NCBI RefSeq assembly: GCF_910589235.1
Contig: NC_060957.1
Coordinates: forward strand, 1,466,598-1,530,597
Origin: Vespa crabro
Taxonomy: Eukaryota > Arthropoda > Insecta > Hymenoptera > Vespidae
Direction of reading: 5' to 3'
Length of the DNA: 64,000 nucleotides
Part shown: piece after piece, positions 40,042 through 50,610 of the stretch
Layout of the letters: every line of letters begins with the position of its first letter
Numbering within the stretch: the first letter of the stretch is position 1
Program-made: the position numbers and the translations under genes
The notes under the pieces: generated by a model
What the model was told of the DNA's origin: nothing
Databases searched by the model: none
What the model saw: the letters and a program-made list of their open reading frames with translations, nothing else

Positions 40042-40331
40042 TTGTTTCTTTCTTTCTCCGTCTTTTTCTTTCACCGTTACCGCCTGTGTCTCTTTCTTAT
40101 GTACGGTAGGATCAAAAATATGAATTAAAAAAGATGATTAATGTTCCAAGTATTTTTCTTTTTTTTTTTTTGTTTTTTTTTTCTTTCGATAAAAAGTAAA
40201 AAATAAAAATTAAGTTAAATAATTAATCGAGTAATAATAGGGATGAAGCGCGTCAGCGAAGAAACATGTATCTTCCTACCTGTGACGATAATCAAGATGA
40301 CGCATAAAAGCGTCTTTTGTCGAAACGACAT
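34868..40331 (-). CDS. Cda4: Chitin deacetylase-like protein, CDA4 type (CBM14 plus polysaccharide deacetylase domain)
   Basis: Minus-strand coding exons: 40280-40331, 37074-37189, 36818-36929, 36577-36704, 36257-36462, 35889-36184, 35555-35801, 35074-35265 and 34868-34970; 483 residues. Exon 1 encodes a signal peptide (MSFRQKTLLCVILIIVT). A CBM14 (peritrophin-A) chitin-binding domain follows (about 33-95; CPEGQGNG, CRRFYQC, CPSGLHF). A Pro-rich hinge leads to a carbohydrate-esterase-4 fold. There is no LDLa module, which fits insect groups III/IV, and length favours CDA4. The metal site looks broken: Asp146 is followed by Gly147 (TFDGA rather than TFDDA), and the HSxxH motif reads ETISL (202-206). 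RGPYLKPG, YDSS and MPFHTNWF remain. It is probably a secreted cuticle-matrix protein that binds chitin. Whether it deacetylates is doubtful. Confidence 0.92.
36970..37015 (+). repeat. (AT)n microsatellite
   Basis: An AT array in the intron between the first two chitin-binding-domain exons of the chitin deacetylase gene. Confidence 0.93.
37190..40279 (-). other. Chitin deacetylase intron 1 (3.1 kb)
   Basis: The intron separates the signal-peptide exon from the chitin-binding exons. It contains a TTTC tetranucleotide array (37894-37919), AT repeats near 38600, several poly-T runs (39150-39172, 39555-39600) and a CT array (40015-40042). The stretch about 39180-39460 and about 39780-40000 is less AT-rich than its surroundings and may hold regulatory elements, but I cannot name any. 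Confidence 0.5.
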
Positions 40332-40886
40332 TTCTTCCTCTCTTAGTTCGATCGTCCTCGTCCGTATTTACTTTCTTATTTTTTTCTTTCTTCTTGAATA
40401 AAATCAAATTATATCTAATATTGCCGTATTGCCGTATCGTTCGTAGTCCTTCCCGAATGTCCTTTATGTATCAATGACTAACCACTGGACTAAGCACAGC
40501 TCCACGACACTGCCAAGAGATGATAAATCGAACCGGTATTGCCCTCCGCCACGCTACTGAGAAAACCCACTTCTTCGATAGGGAACAGTATTCTTCTCAG
40601 CTCATTGGTTGACCACTTTCTACGAGCGTTCGCTGAGAAATGTTGCCTTTTAAATGAGATGGGCTGCTAAATATCGTATGATTTTCTATCAGCGACCATC
40701 TTCTTAATGACTTTCCTTCATTAAATTTTAATAAATATCGATAATAATAAAGTGTCTTTTAATCTTAGATATGTATTTTATCATTGGGCAATGAGAGAAG
40801 ATCAGAGATAATTATAAATAAAAGGTTGTACTTTTATTTTTATTAAGAAACAATTGTCTAAGTCCGTTCTTTGCATAATTGTATTT
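40332..40886 (-). promoter_or_regulatory. Chitin deacetylase upstream region and downstream flank of RRP1
   Basis: This 555-nt gap separates two minus-strand genes. A less AT-rich block (about 40440-40660) lies upstream of the chitin deacetylase start. A TATA-like ATTTAAAAGG on the minus strand near 40645-40655 is a possible core promoter element. This is a guess from position only. Confidence 0.25.
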
Positions 40887-43567
40887 TTATTTGACGTGTC
40901 TTTTATAAAATGGATTTACTGGACTTGGCATAGGGCTAGCTTTTAAAACACCAACTAAAGGTTTTTTATTAGCATCAAAAGGGATAGCTGGACTTTTCCG
41001 AATTTGTTGAATATAATCAGATGTATGTTGGGCAGTGTTACGTTGTAAGACGATTTTTACGCGTTTCTTCAATCCTGTATCATTAACAGATTTATTTTGT
41101 TCTTGGACGTGTTCACTTGATCCCTGTAAATGATAATTTATTCAATTTACTTAATACGCTATTTTCTTAATAGGTCTATTATTAATAATAGTTTTATCTG
41201 TTCTTAATAGCGCTATTTTCTTAATAGGCTATTATTTAATAATTAACTTATCGCTCAAACAAAATTAATTTAGTTTATTTTTTAAGAAACTTACTATAGA
41301 TTTTTTTAATGTAGGCCTCAACCATTCTATCTGTTTATCGAATGTTACATCACTTGTATCGCTTGATATCGATGCATTAAGTTCTCCATTACATACATTA
41401 TTAATTTTACTTTCATTGTCATTAGTGCGATTCAAAGGAATGGGTGGAACATTATCCGATACATCCCATTGTCCACACATATTATTCTTCAATTTTTTCA
41501 ATTTATGTATAATTATATTTTTAGTTGTATTTTTTTCATTAATTAAAGTTGATTTCGTTTTCACTACTTTTTGTTTATTTACTTTATTAGATATGACTGT
41601 ATCTATGTCGTTTTTCTTATTTTTTAGAATTTCACTTTCAAGTTGATCTCGTTTTTTTTGTTTATTTTTAGAACGATCAATAATTAATGCTGATACTTTA
41701 GTCATCTTCGAATCTTTTAAACATGATTCTATTGTTTCATTGGATTCATGTAAACTATATTTTAAATCTTGATTAACTCTTTTCTTTTTATTTAATTCTT
41801 TATTTGATTCTAAAGTAATACCCTCGTCCGTGACATTTTCTTGTGATTCATTAATTAAATTTTCATCTAATTGTTCATTTTTCTTCCTCTTTCGTTTACT
41901 TCTGTGACTATCTGAATATAATTCCTCATCAAATTTTAATAAACGTAATGCAGCTTTTTTCGGATCCATTTTTGATCTATCTTTGTTTATAACTGCTATT
42001 TCCTTTATACCAAGAGGCATTCTACCTTCCGAAACCTCTGTAAATCTAAAAATAATAATGTTATAGAGAAGAGGATATATATTACGTATTACATTGCATT
42101 ATAAAATACATTGTGTAATACTTACTCTTCTATAAGACGCGCGATTTGTCTTCGTGACTTTGTTGTTGATAACGGATGAAACTTATATTGTTTAATTAAC
42201 TCAACTATCTTTTTAGCATTAAAACTTATTTGTGGCAATTCAACGTCCACTCTACCAGCTCTTGGGTCTAAAGCTTTTTCCGTGGTCTCTGTTAATTCTT
42301 TCTTAGAAAGTATTTTTGTATCTTCATCACTGTCTTCATCAGATTCTTCTATTTTTTGCATAACTTCAATATTGCCACATGGGAATCCAGCCTGTTCAAA
42401 AATATAAGTTTATTAAATAAGGGTTATAGAATATTAAACAAATAATTGTTTAAATCTACTATTTTATCTCATTTACTTGTTTCCATGCTTCAAATTTTTC
42501 TTTATAATCTATTCCAATATTGGATTGAAAGATAAGATATCTGAAAATATGTCTCATGATGTGCTTAATTAATCTTTCTTCTTCTATTGTAGCCAAATAG
42601 GCAATAAATGGTTTAATAAGCATTGTAACAACATCTTCTGGTAAATTTCCACAGCTGACCTTCATAAAAATAGAAATAATTGTATCTTTTCTCTTTAAAT
42701 ATTTTATGAATTTTTTACCTTTGCAATCTCTTCCCAATACAACTCTGTTACATGCATTTTAAAACCTAAACAAAATTTTTTGTCTAATAAAAGCTGTTCT
42801 AAAATTTCCATTAGACCTTGTACCCATTCAATATTCCAGTTTTTATCATGGCATATTTTAAAAGTTTGTCGTAATATTCTTCTTACCAACTGTAATTATG
42901 TAAAATAATATATATTTTTTGCATTATTATACATTTATTATCATTATTATTATGTAACCATAAATAGGAATACATTCTATAAACTTACTTACCATTGCAA
43001 ATTTATCCAATCTATATTGATCTATACCAAACCATTCTATTGCTAAAGTTTGTAAAGTACTTTTAGTATACAACATTATGTTTGACATAGAATCCAGACA
43101 ATGTACAATTTTACTAAGAGATTCAGCTAACTCTTCTTGAGCTAATGGTTTATCTGACATCCACATGCAATAAAATAAACCTTTCCATAATCTCATAAAG
43201 TCTGCTTCTGTTAATTCTGAAATAAAAAAAAAATTAATTAAAAGTATTATTTTATTATGGATTTAAATATATGCCTCAATGTAATTCAAAAGTATTATTC
43301 TTAAAAATAAAATGGCAAACTCTTACCAAATGAACTTTTCGAACGTACTGTTAGCCATTTTTTGACGCTTTTCAGAACCTTGTCTCTTATCTTTTTATCA
43401 TTGCATGCCAATAACCGTGCAAATTTAATTTCTTGTGCAATAATCAAGGCTTTCTTATCCTTCACCTTTATTTTCTTTTCTTGTTTTTGTTTCTCAATAT
43501 TTTTAAATGAACCCCGTACACCTTTTTGCATTGCACGTGCATGCCGTTGAGTTTTCTTTATAGCCAT
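40887..43567 (-). CDS. Nnp-1: Ribosomal RNA processing protein 1 (RRP1/NNP-1, Nop52 family)
   Basis: Minus-strand coding exons: 43327-43567, 42993-43216, 42719-42889, 42477-42659, 42126-42391, 41295-42045 and 40887-41123; 690 residues. The first 230 or so residues form the Nop52 domain, with family hallmarks KFARLLACNDKKIRDKVLKS, ELTEADFMRLWKGLFYCMWMSDKPL and DKFAMLVRRILRQTF. The family acts in the nucleolus in pre-60S rRNA processing. After an acidic patch (EESDEDSDEDTK) comes a second conserved block (SRRQIARLIEEFTEVSEGRMPLG), then a long lysine-rich, poorly conserved tail with nuclear-localisation-type runs (HRSKRKRKK). Size lies between human RRP1 and RRP1B. The start Met begins a basic MAIKKTQRHARAMQKG stretch; no upstream in-frame alternative was needed. 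Confidence 0.92.
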
Positions 43568-44954
43568 TTTTTAAATAAAAAATCAACAGAACACTTTAAT
43601 GGTAATTACGTTCGATCATGAACTATTTTTAAATTAATACAATTCTTGAAAATATTATTAAAATCTTGATTTTTTAATGATTTTTTCAATGTATAAATTG
43701 CAATTCTAACCTATAAAACCCACCATTCTTACTATATACACCACAACGATAAATGTGCGTATAAAGTGGTTGCAGTACTACCAACATATATTGTATATTA
43801 TATTATATTTAAGTAATAAAAAGTTGGATTAACTAATTATTTGGTGAAATATATTTCCAAATTGTTTTTTTAATTAGAACAATTTTTTAAATTAGACAAA
43901 ATTATTATATTGTAATATTTTAAAGAATTTTTTGCAAATAAATATGTTTAAATACAAATTTTTAAATTATAATTTTGTTAATAATAAAATTTAACCAATC
44001 AGATAAATGTAATAAGGAGACAAGTGATTATTAATTGAATTAAAAAGTTATCTAACATACCAATCATAGTTAAGATTCGTGATTTTTTAAAATATATTTT
44101 ATTGGTCGATAGAAAGAATATGATTTTATCACTGACAATATACTTAAGGCATATATGTATTATTATATTATTAGTTAGGATTGGAAATATTGACAATATT
44201 ATAGCACTGATAACATCATATTTATTCATTATGTGCATTCGTGACAATTCTCTCAATAAAATCAAGAATGTTAACTCACGTGTTATAACAAGCTGTTTGA
44301 AGGTTAAAGCAGTAAGAAATTTATTAATTATATATATTCTTAAAAATAGAAGACAATTTTTTTATTCTATTATTAAAATATATTATAGTCTTTTTTATGA
44401 AAATCCCTAAATTGTTCTATTTATGTGAAATCGTTTCAATGAAAAAAATCAAAAACTGAAAACATTTCATTACATATTGATAAGTGTATAAGAAATATTT
44501 ATATTATTAAACTGATTGATTCTTAAAAAATAATAGAATATTTTTATATTTATTGATTTATTACTTTCATACAAAAAGAATTTCATTTTATGTAGTACAT
44601 TTTTGATATTATTAATCCATATGGTATCATAAATGAGGATTGGCACATTTTATTACTTACATATAAATAATAACAATAAGTATAACAAAATATATACGAT
44701 TTGATAACAAAAATATTAAAATAAATTTCTATTTTGAAGTTAAGTTATTCTTATAATATAAATTAAATTATTAAATATAATTTGTCACATTTTTTACAAA
44801 CGTTTTTCTTTCGAGTGTATTTTCCGCATACATATTTTTTACAAGTATTTTACAAATGATTATTATTAAAGTCTTCTTATTATTAGAGTACCCCTATTTG
44901 ACATCATTTGTGTAAAAAAAGTGAACTATTTGATATTTTTTGAACATTAACTTC
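43568..44954. other. Intergenic region upstream of RRP1
   Basis: The sequence is strongly AT-rich. RRP1 promoter elements would lie at about 43570-43780. Open frames around 44000-44410 have no coding character on either strand. Confidence 0.5.
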
Positions 44955-46386
44955 TTATAATTTCATCCCTGGTTTTACATTTTCAACTGCATTTTCAGTG
45001 GCAAGTTCATCTGCTAGTTGAAACATAAAATATTTTCTAGATATCTTTTTAGCTGTTATTTCCTTATATAAGATCCAGGCATTTATGCCAGATAAATCTA
45101 AAATGTTGAAAAATACTTGAAATGGTTATTTTCTTAATCCTGATTTGACACTATATTACTTTATCATTTGATCTACAATGTTTTCGTTAAATTTAGTCTT
45201 ATAAAATTTAATCATTTCAGATAAGCGCTTCTTAGTTTTTCCAATTCTAATAGATTTATGTTTCGAATCTAATATAAAAACTTTTTTTTTCTGCTTTAGT
45301 AAATTATAAGACTAATCCTATTTTTTACTAATCCTTTGTTTTACAAATTTTTAAGAGTTCTCTTTTGTTTCTGTATATAGTCTTAATCAGAGTGGTTCTT
45401 TTTGATAGTAATTTAGATGCCAGCAATAAAGTTATAAAAAAATTGTCAATTATGTTTCTTTCCTTTATGTTATACGGTTCTGTAAGTTTAAGTATGACAA
45501 TTTCATTTAGAGGTTATGATGTTACTCGTGTTTCATACTTGTCTAAATAAGGAAATCCATTTACAATAATACTTAATTCGAATATCAGATGCCAGCCAAA
45601 ATTTAATATCAAATTTGTCGTTTGGTTTATACGGCAAATATTGAGTAAATCTTGATTTGGCTTTAAATGGAAAGAATTGTTTGTCAATTTGCTCCTGATT
45701 TATAATAATTCTGACTATTTTGAATAAACCTATTTCATATAGCTAATATAAATTTATATCTTTGTAAACATTGATTTCTATCACTTTTTTTTTATCAGAT
45801 CGAATAAATTTCCATAGTTCTGTCCCATAAATATGAAAATTTCCAATTTTTTATTTCGTATGCTCATCGTACATGAACGAAAGCTTTTAATTTTGTTTTC
45901 ATTAAGATCCATTTTTCAAAAAGCTTCAAATTCCACGCAAGATATTATATGTTTAAGTATATGGTCGTAAATTATTATAATTAAAATGCATTATTTACTT
46001 TACTTATCATAATATTTTTTTTGCCATATTTTGTAGTACCAGATATGTTTCTGAAAATATTATGAAGTGGTTATCTTTCAGGAATAGATTCTTCTTGTAT
46101 TTTTTCCCAACTGGTCTTGTCTGCGACAATTTCATTTTGATGATCTTGTAGTTTCATTTTCATCTTCAGAACTTGAAAGCACCGATTCACATTTTCTTTT
46201 ACGTAAATACAAAATATTTTCAAATTTATTTTCTAAAGACTACATACATTTTCTTCGTCTACAATCTAATTATCACTATGCTCACTATCAAAAATTTTAT
46301 CGCGAATACACCATTATCCAATTTCATTTTCTTTTGGTTCACTTTCAGTTATAGAATTCATTATCCTCGATATCAGAGTATTCCAT
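44955..46386 (-). pseudogene. Decayed piggyBac-like transposase
   Basis: Reading the minus strand in pieces gives a broken but ordered piggyBac-type (DDE_Tnp_1_7) transposase. It starts with an acidic N-terminus (MEYSDIEDNEFYN, Met at 46386). HNIFRNISGTTK follows near 46050, then PFKAKSRFTQYLPYKPNDKF near 45650, a degenerate NIKERNIIDNFF segment near 45450, and the conserved C-terminal block QVFFNILDLSGINAWILYK near 45080-45130. The remnant ends at a stop at 44955 after VKPGMKL; the Cys-rich C-terminal zinc finger usual in the family is absent. Several stop codons and frameshifts interrupt it, so it cannot make an active enzyme. I did not find terminal inverted repeats or TTAA target duplications. 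Confidence 0.8.
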
Positions 46387-47577
46387 TGATATATTGTTAA
46401 GTTATTGCTATAATTCTGAAATTTTCGATCATTTTGCCATTTTCAAAACTTATAAAGTATTATCGTATAAAACACAACAGTGGTCTTAATCCAATGGTTG
46501 TAGTATATGTAGAGTGACCACGTGCAGTGATAAGCTCAATTGCTCCATCTGGTGGCTATATTTAAGACTATGTATGATGACTATGTGGCGCGAAATATGG
46601 TATGCGATAAAATTTCATAAAATATTCATAACAAAAATTTCAATTCACATTTTACGTCTTTAGATCTAAATGAACGAGTAAAGATATTTTTGAATGTATC
46701 CATAATTTTTGCATTAGCATCATAATCAATCCAGAATTTTCCTGATCACCATTATATTGAATGATACGCAGTAAAAATTCTAAAAACGAGAAAATTGGTT
46801 AATTCGAGTTCGGTAAACAGATTGTAAAACTCCTTGTAAGACGTTTTGACAAATACCAATCATTTTGATTGGTGTGGTAGTTATAATGTTAATATTATAT
46901 AATATAAATATTTTTTATACACTTATTTTAATAAATGACAATAATGTATAATCAATGAAAATAATTAAATGTTCGTGAATATTTAGCATAAACGATGATA
47001 TATTACGTATTTATTAATCAATAATCATTGTAGACTATTAGTACTTATTAATGACTATTATCAAATTTATTGTCATTTTTGTATTCCTTTTTATATGCAT
47101 TTCAATAATAAAATGTCAATTATATTTGATAATCTCATTATCTTTATTTTTCTTTATTATTATACTAATAGTTAATGTAATATATAACATATTCTTATAA
47201 AGAAATATAATTTTATAGAATTTAATTTTTATTTTTAATTTTATATTATATGAATATCACTTTACTATTTTTATTAAACTTCTTTACTATTACTTATTTA
47301 TTATTAACGAATTATCTCCAAGATTGTTTTCTTATTTAATATATTTGTTGATCATAAAAAAACATTTGTAAATGAGTGGAAGTTATAATTTTATTTATAT
47401 GTTGTATTCTACTTTTATGTATATCTACAATAATTGTATAATTCAGTTTTATATTTAACAGCCTGCGCAGAACACTTTGCGCATAATGGGCAAAGTAAAT
47501 TCTTTTATTTCACTGCATCGATGATGAAGTTTTCTTTTCACTTATGAGGCCTAACAATATAGTAGTATTATATATAT
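46387..47577. other. AT-rich intergenic sequence between transposon remnants
   Basis: No gene is recognised. The first part may still belong to the piggyBac-like element's 5' flank, with its boundary not visible. A short less AT-rich stretch lies at about 46490-46600. Confidence 0.4.
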
Positions 47578-47812
47578 CATAGATGGACAACTTCTTCACC
47601 GCGGGTCGCACAATCCCCACCATCAATGAATTCGTTCCCCACTACTTAAGTTCACTTATCATCATTCCATTACTCTATGCTTAAAAACAAAAGCCGTGGA
47701 ACTCATGAGATATGGCGCTGTCAAATAGTGGGGGTCATCTTCTCCCACCTTACCAAAGCAAATGAGTAAGAGCAAGGGCCATATGCGGCTTGCAGGCCGG
47801 CGGTTGCTTATG
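47578..47812. mobile_element. Non-autonomous hAT-like remnant (about 235 nt)
   Basis: A sharp GC-richer block in AT-rich surroundings. The left end (CATAGATGGACAACTTCTTC, then CCGCGGGTCGCA) and the reverse complement of the right end (CATAAGCAACCGCCGGCCTG, then CAAGCCGCATATGGCCC) both resemble the hAT terminal-repeat style beginning CAGGGGTCGGCAACC and rich in GGCCGC. There is no coding capacity. An 8-nt target duplication is not clear because the flanks are simple AT. It is probably an old internally deleted copy. Confidence 0.55.
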
Positions 47813-47830
47813 TATAATATATGTATGATT

Positions 47831-47860
47831 AAGCTCGATCAAGCTCGATCAAGCTCGATT
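47831..47860 (+). repeat. Three tandem copies of a 10-mer
   Basis: AAGCTCGATC occurs three times head to tail (the last copy ends in T), at the outer left edge of the adjoining inverted-repeat element. The right edge has a single diverged copy, so the array grew after insertion or marks the boundary. Confidence 0.85.
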
Positions 47861-48034
47861 AATATTAATCAATGATTAATTCGATTTACAGTGTAGCAAA
47901 CAGTAAAACTTTTTACTGTATGTCATTCTTAACCTATATTTTCGTTCTTAACCTTAACATCAATAACCGTTTAAAGATTTTATATATATTATGGAACAAA
48001 TAAAATATTAATTAAAATAAGTTAAAAGAATATG

Positions 48035-48074
<40 letters not shown>

Positions 48075-48221
48075 CATGCATTTTCATACTATGTATATAA
48101 TTTTTAAATAATTATTTATATCACAAAAATATAGGTTAAAAACAATATATAGTTAAAAGTTTTACTGTTTGCTACACTGCTGATCGAGTCAATCGTTGAT
48201 TAAAGTTAATCCAGCTTGGTC
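47847..48221. mobile_element. MITE / fold-back element with arms of about 100 nt
   Basis: The inner arm starts CAGTGTAGCAAACAGTAAAA at 47889 and is matched perfectly for 25 nt by the reverse complement of the segment ending at 48179. Homology continues inward (AACCTATATTTT on both arms) and outward: the 42 nt 47847-47888 align without gaps to the reverse complement of 48180-48221 at 32 of 42 positions, mostly transitions. The loop is AT dinucleotide repeat (48031-48075). There is no coding capacity. Autonomous family and target-site duplication are undetermined. Confidence 0.75.
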
Positions 48222-48443
48222 AAAGTGTAAATAAGTTTTTATTTTATTTTATGAAAGGTAAATTATTTAAATAAAACTTATTGTTTTTTCAATTTTAATT
48301 GTTCTTTCAGAAATGCCATTCTAACAGTCCATCCATGCTTTAAAATATTCACAATATACGTGGATGAAAAGTAATTTTTTGACAGGAAATTGTCATTTGC
48401 AAAAATTTTTCAACTGATCAGTTAATATAAATCATCTACTAAC
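48222..48443 (+). promoter_or_regulatory. GMP reductase upstream region
   Basis: Only about 220 nt separate the MITE from the GMP reductase start codon. The promoter and 5' UTR must lie here, inside the MITE, or beyond it. No core motif is obvious. Confidence 0.3.
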
Positions 48444-50610
48444 ATGCCAAATATAATAAATGATATAAAATTAGACTTTAAAGATGTTCTGTTACGACCA
48501 AAAAGGAGTACATTAAAAAGCAGATCAGATGTAAGTTTGAAATTGCATTAAAAATATTTCTATAGTACAATATAGTTGTATATTATTATAAGACTTTTAC
48601 TATTTCTTTTATATTAGTAATATTATTCATAAAAAACCTAAAGATATTACAGAATGATGGAAAAGACATTAATATAGTAGGATATAGTTTATTTTATTTA
48701 GATCTGCAGATTTTTAGTTTCTATATTTATTGTTATATTTTTTTTTCATTTTTGTTATTCAGTAAATATATTTTAACATTTATATTTCAGGTTGATCTTT
48801 ATAGAGAAATTACATTTCGTAATTCGAAGCAAACTTACAGAGGCATACCTGTAATGGCTTCAAATATGGATACAGTAGGAACATTTGAGATGGCAAGAGC
48901 CTTATCTAAGGTTTAATTAATTTATTTTATGTATAAAATATTATTATAGCGTTAGATTTTAATGTTGGCTATTTTCTAAATTCAAAATTAAAATTCTTTT
49001 TATAAAGGAGAATCATAGACATAAAAGATTCCAATATTATTAGTTTCATATGATCACAAAGATATATAATCATATAGTTATTTTTTATATTAAAGTTTCA
49101 GAACTAATAAAATGTAAGAAAACAGAAAATATTACTGAAAGAAATTGAAGCAAGTTCTATTTACTTGTATTATTCAAAATGGATTTTATACTGTCTTAGG
49201 AAAGTCCAATTAAAATTACACTATGTGTGAAAGTTATTAAAAGTTATTAACACATTTATGAAGCTTTGAAAAGTAGTTAGTATGTTAGTATGTAATTTAT
49301 AAATTAAAAAATTGTAAATTTATGTTATAAATTATTATAATCGCAATATTTAATTTTATAAAATTATATCCAACATTAATCACAAAACAACTGATAATAT
49401 TTAATTACAATTTAACGTCTATTAATTAATGTTAATTTTTTTTTGTATTTATAGCATGGGCTTTTTACCACTATTCATAAATATTATACAGCAGATGAAT
49501 GGAAAGATTTTGCTGCAGAGAATCCTGAATGTTTAAAAAATGTTGCTGCTAGTTCTGGCACAGGGAATGAAGATTTTGGAAGACTTTCAAGTATAATAGC
49601 TGCTGTACCACAACTTTCATTTATATGTTTAGATGTTGCTAATGGATATTCACAACATTTTGTTGAGTATGTGAGAAAAGTGCGATCTGAATATCCAAAC
49701 CATACTATAATTGTAAGCATTCAATAAAATACATAAAAGATTAACTTTAATTAATAAGTTGCTAATTTGTAATTAGAAGCAAATATATTAGTAGAATATA
49801 TGTGAAAATGTATTTAAATAATTCTATTACAGGCAGGAAATGTTGTAACAGGAGAAATGGTGGAAGAATTAATACTTTCGGGAGCTGATGTTATTAAAGT
49901 AGGAATTGGTCCAGGTTCTGTGTGTACTACAAGAATGAAAACAGGTGTTGGATATCCTCAGTTAAGTGCTGTGATTGAATGTGCGGATGCTGCACATGGT
50001 TTAAAAGGACATATAATCTCTGTAAGTAAATGACATTAGTTGAGTATGTATAAGCTAATGTTGATATGGATGATTATTAAATTATACAATTCAATAGACA
50101 ATAAGAAATTTTTATTATATTTTAGGATGGAGGTTGTACTTGTCCAGGTGATTTAGCAAAAGCTTTTGGCGCTGGTGCCGATTTTGTCATGGCTGGTGGT
50201 ATGTTTGCTGGTCATGATGAATGTGAAGGTGAAATCATAAACAAAGATGGAAAAAAATATAAATTATTTTATGGTATGGCTTCTAGTACAGCTATGAAAA
50301 AACATGCTGGTGGTGTTGCTGAATATAGGTACAAATAATTACAATTTTTTAATTTTAATATATATATATATATAAATAATTAATATAATACTTTTTTAAT
50401 TGTATATTTATTAACGCTTTTAGGTCCTCGGAAGGAAAGACTGTGGAAGTACCCTATAAGGGTTTAGTAGAAAATACAGTTTTAGATATGTTAGGAGGTT
50501 TGCGGTCTGCATGCGCGTATACAGGTGCGGAAAGATTACGTGAATTACCGAGACGTGCTACGTTCATTCGCTGTACGCAACAATTAAATCCTATGTATGG
50601 TCCACCATGA
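48444..50610 (+). CDS. GMPR: GMP reductase
   Basis: Coding exons: 48444-48530, 48791-48910, 49455-49712, 49833-50021, 50126-50328 and 50424-50610; 347 residues, as expected. The enzyme uses NADPH to deaminate GMP reductively to IMP plus ammonia, in purine salvage in the cytosol. It has the IMPDH/GMPR barrel: NIINDIKLDFKDVLLRPKRS at the N-terminus, ASNMDTVGTFEMA, the catalytic loop GIGPGSVCTTRMKTGVGYPQ with the nucleophile at Cys186 (the same number as in human GMPR), and DGGCTCPGDLAKAFGAGADF for phosphate binding. There is no CBS insert, which separates it from IMPDH. All splice sites are consensus GT-AG. Confidence 0.96.

Noticed and set aside
43999..44410. Overlapping Ile/Leu-rich frames on both strands
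   Set aside because: The AT-rich sequence gives hydrophobic composition by itself; there is no start context, domain or intron structure.
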